This document shows positions 46,796-58,475 of a DNA stretch of 64,000 nucleotides, piece after piece. The stretch is from contig OY992833.1 of NCBI GenBank assembly GCA_963921425.1, forward strand, positions 12,379,738-12,443,737. Reading direction: 5' to 3'. The first letter of the stretch is position 1; each line of letters opens with the position of its first letter. The stretch comes from Dryas octopetala. Lineage: Eukaryota > Streptophyta > Magnoliopsida > Rosales > Rosaceae. Below the pieces are notes generated by a model. It saw only the letters and a program-made list of their open reading frames with translations, made no database searches and had not been told where the DNA came from. The position numbers and the translations under genes are program-made.

Positions 46796-49700
46796 TTAGA
46801 TAAAACTTTCTTGTCTACATTCTGGTCTCTCATAAATATCAAGCATTGCCGTGTTCTTTTGCCTCTTCGAAGAATTTGCTTCATCATCAGAATCAAATAT
46901 CATGTCATCTTCAGAATCTAATTCACTTATTGATAAGTTGTCATCTTCAAAATCATCAATTTTTGATGGCTCTGAATTTGCTTCTATCTCTGAAAGACCT
47001 GCAGAAAAGCAATCACTACTGGAATCTAGATTTTGCTTTTCAAGTCTTTTAAGTTTCCCTGATTCCTTGGACTCTTTTGTTGGACTATTCAAGATTGAAA
47101 TGGGATTTCGGTCATTTGGGTCACCATACAGCGCAATATGCCTGTAATAGAGCTCCAATTCCTTCTCAGCGATAGCAATGAAGTACCGCACAGACTCGAG
47201 AGATTGCTCATACTTGGCTTTTTCCAGTGCCTGTAAACAGGGGAAAAACAAACTCAATTGATTAATGTGTGACCACCACTCACAATTTTCAGCTTTCATT
47301 ACAAAAGTGAGTCACCAAAGAAATAATGTATGGGGAAAATTAATTTAATAAAGGATATACATGAAGCAACAGGCATGACAAAACCCCAACTGCCCTCTCC
47401 TCATCAAAGATGCTTAACTGAAAAATACATCATATTCCTTACTTAAGGAGAAATTTTGTGTTACCAGTGGTCCAGTGGTACCTCCCTTGAATTGATGTGG
47501 AAATGACTGTCGCAATTTTCTTAGTGGCAAATCTAGTTACAATGATGGTTCCCCTCACATTCCGAACTCAAAGAAAATGCCATAAATTGGAGTCCAAAAT
47601 TGTATATATTTACAAGAAAAATAAAATACGAAGATATACGAAGCATTTGAATAGAATGGAAGCTTGAAAACTCACCCTTTTCTTGGACAAAGTATCTATT
47701 GGTGACATCACTTCTGGCTGCACATAGTTCTTTCCTCGATAAAATATTATGGTGTCATCTCCAACGATATGAATTGGAATCCCACCACTCAGTCTGGCAA
47801 TTTCCTGTGCATATTCATGTACTTGGCCAGGTTTACACGGTTTGCAAATCACCTTGACGGTTTCATGTCTCTTCCAATGCATATGCATATTAAGAATAAC
47901 ACCCCCAAAAACCCCTCGTTTTCCAACTGGCGCATAATTAGACTTCTTTTGGGCCATTTTCTTCATATAAAACCGCTCCTCGCCTGTCAGGTCATTTGGT
48001 TCTACCACAGGACCCTGAACTTTTGGAATTTCATACCGCTTAAGTCTTTCAATCAGCAAAGCTTCCTTAACTCTGGCCTGAAAAGGAAACAAAATTAAGA
48101 AAAGCAAAGACTAGGATCATAAAATAAATAAAATCTTCAGAGGACAAGTGCTATCAAATATATATATATATATTTTTTTAAAGAATGGCAAAAGCAAGCT
48201 GGATATCAGTATTTTTGTTTGAAAGCACTGAAATTTTGGTTTAACAGAGTTGAAGTGACTTAAAGCCCTACCAACCATGAGATACTAATGACAGTGAACT
48301 ATAAGCACCCATTTCAATATTAAACCATGCAATAACTGAATCCCAAATGCTTTTCCTTTTAAAATATTATTCTTGAAAACAGCTTGGTCCTGAACATGGT
48401 ACTCTAACTTCTCTTTTCTTTTCCAGTTAAGGCCCAAATTGGTCATATATGCAGAGGCATTCCATAAACTTCATAAACTAATGTAGCTCCAAGCCTGCCA
48501 TCGCTTCTCTTTTCTTTTTACCCGATAATTGTACATGTCTGGCTATTAATTGGTGCTCAAAGGGGCTTGGATACCTTGTGGAGCAGCAATAACAATAAAA
48601 TACCATTTGAAAAAGAGAGGATTCATGTGATCAAAATGCTGGGTTCAGTGTCAATTAAATTATTGCCCAACAAAATTTTAAGCTCTTCCGAAGTTTAAGT
48701 TTTACCTTCCTACTCGCTGTTTACTTTATACATTCCCCTATATCATCATTAGTGGAACTTGCCGTTTTTTTGGTCTAATAGTGAAGCTTGCTTTTATCTC
48801 TGCTATTTCCGGTGTTTTGCTTGCTTTACTTAGTGGAAAATGAACCTGCAACCTCACCACCGACTTCATATTTAAGGGGCAGTAATGCTACACTTACCAC
48901 ATTTTTATACCACAATTTCATACCATCTTACATGGCATTCATATATTGGACACTAAAAATTAAAAATTAAAACCTAAAAAAGAAAAAGGAAATACCCTTC
49001 CAGTAAAGTAATGACACATTAGGTGAGATACAAATATGGGAAAAAAAATATGGGACAACTAGCATTATTGTTTAAGGGGGCTTGTAACCACTTTTTTATT
49101 TGTTTTTCCTCCCAGTTAAGTAGTTTGTAACTTCTTTTGTTGTATCATGAATTGTGCCAAAATTCAGTTAAAGCAGTTTTACATTGTTACAGAAAGCCAA
49201 ATGCAATCCTTTTAACCTTGGTGTATTTCCATACATGTATGTCATTAAACCCCTTTTAGCATTCTCTCCCTCCCTGAGATGAAAACTCCTATTTCAATTG
49301 ATTGTTTAGTTTAACAAAAGGATCATTTTGAGATTATAAACTCTAATGACTTCGCCACCTCAACTATTTCAATCAACATAAAATCAGCCACAAACTTGCC
49401 TCTTTTTGCATTCAGCATTTAATGGAAGATGGCACCATCATTTCTAATCATGAACGAAAGTGGACCTAGGTTCCAATTGTTTCCCCCATTCTACACCCCA
49501 ACCCACCCCTTCCCCCACTTGAAAGAAACAAAGCCAGACTAAGTGAGATATTACAACAAAATATAGGGAAGACATTAGCTGAAATGAAAAACTCAAGCAG
49601 GAGCTATAGGAGAAAAGGAGATAATTTTGCACAAGCTGAAAAGCACTAATAAAGGGCTGATATCCACAAGAAACAGAAAGTACAGAAGGTTTCCATCCTA

Positions 49701-52700
49701 ACTAAAAGAGTTTGCCTGTTCAATTATCCTAACTTTCAAAGTGAGCATAATATCATTGGAGAATCAATTCAAGATTTTTTTTTTTTCTTTTTGTAAGAAA
49801 AACAAGACAAAGCAACAAGAAAAGAAGCTGCATATAAAAAGTATATCCACCCAAGCTATAGTAAGAAAGACAAACAAAGCAGTTTATATTCAGCAAGTCC
49901 ACCTCCAATATAAGATTAGACAGGCCTTGTGAGTGCTCTACTAATTGCAGAGGAATTCAATCCAATGGCTGCAATTAATTCAAAACTTACAAAAACCCAT
50001 TAGACCTGTTTGGAAAAACCTCATCAGATCTCTTTTCACAACTATCTCCTTCCCTCATCTTACATTCTCTCTCTCTCTCTCTCTCTCCCCCCCCCCCCCC
50101 CCCCCCCCTCTCCCCAGGCTTTGATTCTTTTTGTTCTTATTGTCATTTTAGGGTGGGAAATGGGGAGAGGGTCAGATTTTGGGAAGACAGTTGGATTGGG
50201 GAAACACCTTTATTCATTTTTTTCCCTCATCTCTTCAGATTGGCCATCATTCAACCCATTGATGGGATGTCAGTCAGCTCTTTTCTTCCTTTCCATAGAA
50301 TTATTTGATTCAATGGAGAAGACCTAATGTTTGTCTTTCATCCCAATGGGGTATTATATATAAAGGAGGGGAAATGAAAATGATTTGCTTCTTCATCGTC
50401 CTACTACTTTAAACTTATTGTTGAGGTTGTTTGGGGAAGCCGAACTGAGTTGGGTATTTCCAGCAGCTTGTGCATCTCTTTCTTGTGGGAGGCACAAGGC
50501 TTTTAGGGGAGGAAAGAAGAATGCAAAGGCTTATATAAAATTGTGGCGTGATGACTGTGTTTTGGGTGGTATGGTTGAAGAGAAATAAAAGATTTTTTGA
50601 AAGTTACAGAGAGGAGACGGTGGATGTTTATGGGATAAAGTAAGGTTTGGACAACAGTATGGGCTTCAATTTATTCAGAGTTTTGGGAAATACCTTTTTT
50701 TGCTGTTTTTGAAGATTGAAGAGTTGTACTTTTCTAAGCTTCTGTAATGATTTCATTACAATCTTGCTGTTTGGTAGTAAATGGATTGATGTATGCAATG
50801 GACAACTTCACCGCAACAATTGGACTTGTCTTGGTTTCAATAAAATTTAGTTTCTCATCAAAAGAAAAAAGATAATATCTTAATGGCAGCTTCACCATGG
50901 AACAATAATAGTGCTGACATTTCTCATAAAAGAAATAAAAATTATAGTGCTGATGCTTACAGAGTAGGATCACCAACAACCTTAATGAATTAACCTCCAT
51001 CAATGGTAAAAAAACAAGAAATATATAGCCCAATCAACATGTGCATGGAGCATATATGGAATGTCTATCAGCCTATCAGGACAAAAAGACTGATAGGACC
51101 AAATAACTCCTTATCGTAAGTAGAAGAATATTTTTCATTAAGTTTCTCACTAGAGTACACTACACGATAACTTTCTTGACCAAAGACACCCAATACAAAC
51201 ACTGAAGTATCACATGCAACCTCAAAGACTTAGAAAAGTCCAAATGTCTTAAAGAAAATGCTTTAGTCATCTTTTGTTTAATGTCCTTGAAGGTTCTTGA
51301 TGTAGCAACAGTCCATTGAAACTTTTTTCTTTCCATGCAATCGGATGAATGAGCCACAACAGAACTACATCTCCTAATAAACTTCCTATAAAAAGTGGCT
51401 AACCCATGCAAAGTACAAGCCTAAACCCTTGCGCAATTAATCCAAACTATAATAGCCTTGACTTTATTAGAGTTTGTTGCAATTCCTTGCGCAGAGACAA
51501 AACCCAGGAAAAGGACTAGGGTCTGCAAGAAAAAGCATTACTTAAGGTTGATATACAATTTCTTTAATCTAAGAGTCAAGAAAACCTGATTGTTCTTTTC
51601 ATTTTTTTTTTTCCTGGTAACGAAACAGAATAAATTTAACCAAACCCTACATTTTGTTTAGACTCACTATAAATCTGGATACCATCAGAACTTCCAAGAA
51701 CTTATCTATAAAATGCCATAAGACATGTTATAACCCTCATAAAAGGCAATCTTCCAACTCATTTCCAAGTCATCCTAATTGGGTGATGCCAACTACTCAA
51801 ATCCATGTTGGAGAACCAACTAGAACCTACCACTAAATGTAATGTTCTCAAGTCTATGAATGGCCAAATGGGAAACCTATAAATTGATTGATATCTTATT
51901 TATGACACGACTTTTAACACACGTCCTCCAAAAACATTCCTATTCAGTATTAAGGACTAAGACTACGACCAATGAAACCCCTATCTAAAAGACATGCTTC
52001 TTGTGTATTCAACTTGACATGCTCCTTATGGTTCATCCTGATGTGGAAGATTAAGCAACTAAGATCTTGGGCTAGATCAATGGCATGGTGAATATCTCTC
52101 ATGGGTGGTAACTCATCTGGAAGCTCTTTAGATGTCATATCATGAACCTCATCTAGTAAATAACTATCAATAGGTGGATGGTCAACTCTACACTCGATAG
52201 GAACCCGAATACACCCTTTAGCTATGACAACTACCATAACTCAAGCTTCTTGACCTTTTTATCAAACTTCCCACGGGATAATAATGAAAATTATGCTTGC
52301 TAGGTTCTAGGAAAGTGGACCTACACTTAGGTTTACTATAGCTTTCTATAGGTTTTTCAAGGATTAACATGATATTCATATGAAAAACATAAAGACATAG
52401 GTACTATCCATACCATAGCTCTTCGCATCATAATCATAAAGCCAAGGGCATGGTTTTGTCCACAGGAAAGACATCACTATAAGAATAGTTCAATTCAGAT
52501 CACCTTTTCAAGCTTGTACTTGATTCTCTCCTCAGCATTCGCAAACTTCTGCCTTTTCTTCTTCCCCTTGATCCCGAGCCGACGTGGGTCCCTCCTATTG
52601 GCGGCTTTTCTCTCCTGCTTCTCTCTCATTCTCTGCAGCTTCAACCTCTTCTTGGTCTTCCACTTCTCCTTTTTAGGAGGATCGATTTCGTGCGTCTCAA

Positions 52701-53084
52701 ACTTGGGTTTCCCTTGTGATATCACCAAATTCACGGACCCATGGCTCAAGTTTCTGAAAACCCATGATGGGTTTGGTGAGTTTGGCAGAGGCAAGTGTTT
52801 GGATGGGAAGAAAATTGGTTCTTGGGTAGGATAGCCCAACCTGGAAGAAAGAGAAAATGTGGCAGGGAAGTGGTGAAAACGCAATGCTAATGTGGTGAGT
52901 GAGTGAGTGACCTATAAACAACTATGCATATATCTCTATATCATACTCATTCTCACTATTCCATATCATATATCTTTATTCCATATGGATTTCCCACAAT
53001 CCAGAATCATAGATTGGATATAGCGAAAATTGATTCTTAGTATAGCAGCAACAACAGAACAAAAATATATAGTAAGCATGTGTT

Positions 53085-53147
<63 letters not shown>

Positions 53148-53230
53148 CTTAGAAAGAGAGATTTGGGAGTTGACGATTTGAGAATCGAAGAAGCTCTGCG
53201 AACAGCTCCACAAAACACAGCTTTCGCCAT
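46796..53230 (-). CDS. Single-CRM-domain RNA-binding protein, probable mitochondrial intron-splicing factor
   Basis: The exons (minus) are 53230-53148, 52840-52504, 48077-47676 and 47230-46796. Every junction is GT-AG and in phase, and the stop is TAA, giving 418 residues. Exon 1 encodes MAKAVFCGAVRRASSILKSS: Arg/Ser-rich with no acidic residues, like a mitochondrial presequence. Exon 2 ends in a strongly basic linker (KEKWKTKKRLKLQRMREKQE, RRDPRRLGIKGKKKRQK). Exon 3 is the CRM domain (about residues 141-273): LTGEERFYMKKMAQ, the RNA-binding loop GKRGVFGG, NMHMHWKRHETVKVICKP, YAQEIARLSGG, DDTIIFYRGKNY. Exon 4 has a predicted helix (ALEKAKYEQSLESVRYFIAI, AEKELELYYRHIALYGDP) and a Ser/Asp/Glu-rich acidic tail. 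CRM proteins bind group II introns in organelles. The layout matches the small single-domain subfamily that includes, from memory, Arabidopsis CFM9 and At4g13070. An in-frame ATG upstream at 53362 is judged to be outside the gene's coding start. Confidence 0.92.
50067..50112. repeat. (CT)n followed by a poly-C run in CRM intron 2
   Basis: A CT run of about 20 bp passes directly into about 22 consecutive C residues, then CTCTCCCC. Such a long C tract is rare in AT-rich plant introns and is G-rich on the transcribed sense of the CRM gene. Confidence 0.9.
50380..50880 (+). mobile_element. LINE 3'-end relic
   Basis: The plus strand encodes the tail of a plant L1-type ORF2 with the zf-RVT-following motif: DLLLHRPTTLNLLLRLFGEA, ELSWVFPAACASL, KAFRGGKKNAKA, then in a shifted frame VFWVVWLKRNKRFF. 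It is followed by a 3' untranslated region ending near AATAAAATTTAGTTTCTC. It is 5'-truncated and frameshifted, and lies antisense in CRM intron 2. Confidence 0.75.
51130..52240 (-). mobile_element. Ty3/gypsy polyprotein relic
   Basis: From 52237 downward the minus strand reads ECRVDHPPIDSYLLDEVHDM, LPDELPPMRDIHHAIDL and CLLDRGFIGRSLSP, the lead-in to a gypsy reverse transcriptase. After a deletion comes a decayed WKIAFYEGYNMSYG region (near 51740). Then, from about 51530, come FLGFVSAQGIATNSNKVKAI, HGLATFYRKFIRRCSSV and KKFQWTV, the RT/RNase H junction. The catalytic Y-x-D-D is missing. It sits in CRM intron 2 in the same orientation as the gene. Confidence 0.85.
53093..53145. repeat. (GA)n microsatellite next to the CRM intron-1 donor
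   Basis: About 26 GA units end three bases before the CRM exon-1 donor. On the minus strand the intron begins GTAC(TC)n, so the repeat directly follows the splice site. Confidence 0.95.
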
Positions 53231-53587
53231 TTTGCTGGGAAAATTCACAGAGAGAGCGAGAGAGTAATAAGAAAGCACTCCAAATTCTAGACCGGGTTCA
53301 AACCGCTTTGGACCGGGCGGTTTATAAATGAGCGGCGATTCTGGAAGCTCAGGTCCACCCAATGAACCACGTGTCCAAACACCAGAAGTTCAGCACTAAA
53401 TGTTGACTTTCATATCTTTCTCCCACCAATTATATTTCGACACGTCAGATGAAATTGAGCCCCCATATTTACGACCTGAACCCTTGCGTCCCTCTCTCTC
53501 TGTGTGGCGTCGTCGAGACCCAAGAACAGAGCGTTTTCCATGTCCTCCTTCACGATCATCTAACAAAAGGGTCGTCACGAAATTTTC
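53231..53587. promoter_or_regulatory. Bidirectional promoter region between CRM and FAR1-related genes
   Basis: Only 357 bases separate the CRM start codon (53230, minus) from the first base of the FAR1-related start codon (53588, plus). Both 5' untranslated regions must lie here. The segment is richer in GC than its flanks (CCGGGCGG, GCGTCGTCGAGACC). It contains ACACGTCAG and CCACGTGTCC (CACGTG G-box) words; no TATA box is obvious for either gene. Confidence 0.65.
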
Positions 53588-56500
53588 AGTAAGTCTTTTA
53601 TTCTTATATAATTCAATTTAATTTTGAAAATTGTGAATTTTTTCTATTTTAGGTAATTTTTTTAGGGCTTTTCTTTTTGACTTTCAAGATTCTTCGATAG
53701 CTCTTATTGTCTCTACAGGGTAATTTGCCTCTACTCATCTGTATCTGATTGTTTATTCTTGATTAGTTTTCTGTTTGGTTGCTGAGAAATGTGAAACATC
53801 AAAGGTAGTAAAAATGTCTTTAACTTGATTGTTTTACAGTTTTTTTTTTTTTTTTCTCTTTTTGTGCTTTTTCTTTCCTCTCTTACTCTTTTACTAATTA
53901 GAGGCACATCTACATAATTTAATTAGCCTTTGTATTTTGGTTTGTAAAATTTTCATGTGGGTATTAAGGAAAATTCGAATTCTGGCTCTGTTTGATATCT
54001 GAGGAAATGTGGGAAGAGAGAAGGAGAAGAAATTTTGTATCTTGGAAATTACACTAATCATTGTTTTGGACCCTTTAACTTAAATGTATCCATTTAACTA
54101 AGCTAATTCAGCTGCTAATTGGTTTGGTTGAATTTTTGGTTTTTTTTTTCCTTTTAGGAAGTCTAATTGACATGAAAAATAAGAGTGTGAATGTTACTTT
54201 CTTTGTCACTTTTTGGTTTTCTGGCAATCAAACAAAGAATTGGGGTTTGTGTGAGCTGAGTTTTTTAGACTGTGAGTGGAACTCAATATGGGCTAGATAG
54301 TGTCAAAAAAGAAGAAAAGGTAATGGAGAAAACTTGGCTCAATTAATATTGGCAATTTGAAAACTGCTAACTTTAGGAGTTATTTTCATATTCTTATCCT
54401 TCATATTCTTTGGAACTAATCAAAGGTTATGGCTTATCTAAAACCAGATCTCTTCTATTAGTTTGTACTTTGTGGAAGTCCTCATGATAAGATTGAATCT
54501 TCCACAAAATTGAATTGTGCTCCGATTGGTGGGCAAGAAGATTTGAAAAGAAAAGCAGAAATCCAAAGAGAAATAAATTTAATCTGATAAGGCTCATACA
54601 ATGATCATGTCATTTAATTGCTAGAGTTCTTTTGTGATCTACACAGAAAATTGTAAAGTGTCCCTAGATTCTTTTTCCTCATTATATCTGGCAATCAATG
54701 AGACTTTTGCAGAACCTGTGCCTGCTGAACATCATTTTGTGTGGGGAAAAATATTGAAATTTCTTCTTGTTACTGCAGTGGAGTTTACAGTTGACGGCGA
54801 TGTTAATGGAGAGGTGGTGGGGAGTTCTGCTGAGTTAGAAGTTAGCAGGGCAGGTGATGAAAATGAAACGGGTGGAAGTTCTGTTGAAGGGGCATTCCAA
54901 CTAGGTCAGGATGATAAAATAAGTCAAGATTCTTCTGAAAGGGATTTAATTCCATCAGCAATTCCTGTATTATCAGTTGTTACAGCAGATGAGCCATATG
55001 TGGGTCAAGAGTTTGAAACGGAAGCAGCTGCTCATGCATTTTATAATGCATATGCCACGCGTGTGGGATTCGTAATTCGTGTTAGCAAACTCTCTCGATC
55101 AAGGCGTGATGGATCTGCCATTGGTCGTGCACTTGTTTGTAATAAAGAGGGTTATAGAATGCCTGACAAGCGCGAAAAAATTGTAAGGCAAAGAGCAGAG
55201 ACCAGGGTCGGTTGCAGGGCAATGATTTTGGTGAGGAAAGTAAGTTCTGGCAAATGGGTCGTTACGAAATTTGTAAAGGAGCACACTCATCCTTTGACAC
55301 CAGGGAAAGGTCGAAGGGATTGCATTTATGATCAATATCCGGTTAGTTCTTGTTCTTTTTTTTCTTCTTATCGGAATATTCAAATGATTATTTGGTCATT
55401 AATTCTTGTTCATTCATTCTTTAAATTTGGTTATTCACTGCAAAGTTCTGAAGTTTGCCAATGTCAAATCCTCTGTTGAATATGTAGAAAGGCCAATTTA
55501 GGTCATTAGTGTCTAAAACATTTTTTTTGATGAGAAGCATTATGTTTATTGAATTGATAGGATCCTATAGGATGTGTGAATATCCGTTTACTGAGATTCT
55601 CTTATGTTATCTTTCTACTGAGAACCTATATGATGCGTGAATATCTATTTGCTGAGCTGTTATGATGTTACTACTGAGAAACCTTATGATGTGCCAATAT
55701 CTATTTACTGAGATGTTTTGATGTTATAAATTGAGCTGGGTTTGTAATGGAGGGAACCTTTGCCATCTTTTATCTATGGATCTTTACAATAAAAATGTAA
55801 AAGAAAGCCTTAATTTATGAGAGTTTTTACTCTCTGTAGTTTCTTCCCCTTAACCAGATGCATAATTCATGAATCTTTACTCATCCACTGGACGGAGCAC
55901 TAAAGAAGAAATGTCTTATCTGCATGTTCATTCTTTTTTTATTCCTTTGCCCCCAGTGGCATAAGGGGTGGACTTTCACTGATTTCTCTAAATTTTAATG
56001 AAGTGATCATTTCACTTCATCTAAATAAGAAAAGTTTGTACATATCTTTTTTTTTTTTTTCCAGAAAGTGATGGGCTTCTGTCTAGGGCTAACAAGTTAG
56101 TAGTCTTGCTAAGGACAAGTTGGTTGGGACCTCATTCTTGACTACTTGACTCACTGCTCTCTTCCCGGAGTTAAAGGCCTACATATCTTCTACAAGAAAA
56201 CATTATATGTTTGAAGCAGATGTGTGCTTATTTTGTTTGTGTAATTCTTTTTATTTTTTATTTTTTTTTATAAGAAACAGACTTTCATTAAAAGAAAAAC
56301 AATACAACATACAATGCAGTGAACAAGATGTCCACTAACCTACACTCTCCTAGGCTCTAAGATGATAAAAAACCAATCAAACAAATGTTAGGAGAACGTC
56401 TCCCTAATACACAACAGCCGCCCCAATTAGACAAGATTACAGAAAATGAAAAATCCCTAAAAATTTGAGTAACTGATGCCCATAAAGAAGCCCAAAATCG

Positions 56501-58269
56501 AACTCTCTCCCACAGATTATGCACCTCTTCCTCCCCCGCATCATCAAAGATCCTTGTACCTCTCTCCTACCAAATTACCCACAAAATGGCTATCATAGCA
56601 CATCTCCCCAACACCATCCCCTTCTTTTTCCCTTCAAAAAACTTAAAACTCTCTGACAGCAAGGCAGTACAAGAAGCTGGAAACTCCCATCTCAACCCAC
56701 ACTCCCTAAAGAACCTCTGCCACAAAGATGAAGCAACTGGGCACTGCGGCATTAAGTAATCCAAACTCTCCGCCTCTCGTTTACACAACACGCACCTACG
56801 CACCTGGTTTGTATAATTCTAATCATTATTATTTTAAGGATGCTCATGCAATAGGTGGATGGGTTGTAAAACATATTAAGTCAGCGGTGTGGACTCCCTT
56901 ATCCCTTCCTTTTGGGTTGACGAGTAGTCTCTATATACCTGTTAAGGAGAAACCAAATGTTAAAGTTTCTTAAAAGAATCACTATTTACTATGTTATGGC
57001 TCAATCCATGGCAAAAGAAATGCAGTGAAATTATATATAAAAACACAAAGGGGGACATCCAATTTGTGGCATTTCCTGGTACACCTTAAGAGTTGTGCTT
57101 AACTGACCGTAAATCCTTTTTTTTTTTTTGGCATATTGGTTGCACATCGCTGTCTTTATTAGAAACAACATATTAGCAAAAACTGTATATGATGTTTGTA
57201 TTATTACCTAAAATATACAATTAGTGAACTGAAAAAGTCCAAGATACATCATGCTAATAGAATAATTATTGATTAATTGTTTTTTTATCTTTCCCTATCA
57301 CGCGCACGCACGCACACACACACACACACATTCGCACACATATCTCCATACTCACTTACAGATACCCCAACCAACACACATTTTAGTTCAGCTCATAATA
57401 AAATCCTAGACAGAAATCACACAATGATGAATTCAAATGCATATAGGGCTTTTACAAATTATGGATGGTATATGAAACTAAAAGACTTCCAATGTATATC
57501 AAGCTTTTTTCTTTGCTAGTTATGTATATCTTATTTTCTATTATATGAAAATTATAATCAGTCTTCAACCAAATAAAGAACGATATTTTTTTTTTTACTG
57601 CATATTTCTATAAGTATGTTAGGGTTTTTGTTTTTTTGGTTTTGGCTAGGCAGTATGTTTGGGCTTTAAAGAAGAGTAAATAGTGTAATATTTCTATACA
57701 GATTCAGAATCAAGTCGTGCAAATTTTATCAAATTAAGATAAGATCATAAATTGAAAAAATGAAACATCAGATCCTAAACAATATGAAGATAGGTTTTAG
57801 CAATAAACCTTTGCATCTAAAGGTGGCATTTCTAGCAATTGTGCTATAACCTTGCAGGCATTGTAGACTACAAAATAAAGTTTTCCAGTGAGCATAAGTT
57901 GGAATGCAATTTTGTACATGTATTAGTTAAAATATTTTTTCCTTACATTTGAATTTTTTATGTGCTTTAAAATATATACATTTGAGTGGAAATTTATTGG
58001 AAGAGTACATGTATTTTATTGGTGTTAAAATGAGTATTAAGTTTGGTTTCCATTTGTGTTTCTTTCATTGTATGAGACCTTACTCATATAGTTGGCAGAA
58101 ATGAATGATGATGTAACTTGGAGTTTTGAGGGATTTTATCAAAATGAAAACATAGAAAGAGAACAAGAACACAAGGAGAGCAAACAAAGAGAGGTTGAGA
58201 TATGGATATGAAAGTGTAAGAGATTAGAGAAAGAGAGGTTTTACGGATGGAGAGACTTATATAAACGAG

Positions 58270-58317
<48 letters not shown>

Positions 58318-58397
58318 TTTCCTTAAATCCTGAGTTTTTCTGTATCTTAAAACAATGCTGATTCTTTCAATCAAAACAAGCATATGAAATAAAATTA

Positions 58398-58475
<78 letters not shown>

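Noticed and set aside
53231..53362. Upstream in-frame ATG (53362) for the CRM protein
   Set aside because: The added residues are proline-rich and would hide the presequence-like MAKAVFCGAVRRAS; they lie in the short shared promoter region.
54634..54778. N-terminal extension of the FAR1-related frame upstream of 54779
   Set aside because: It reads through the polypyrimidine tract and AG acceptor of intron 1. The spliced ATG at 53588/54779 explains the start better.
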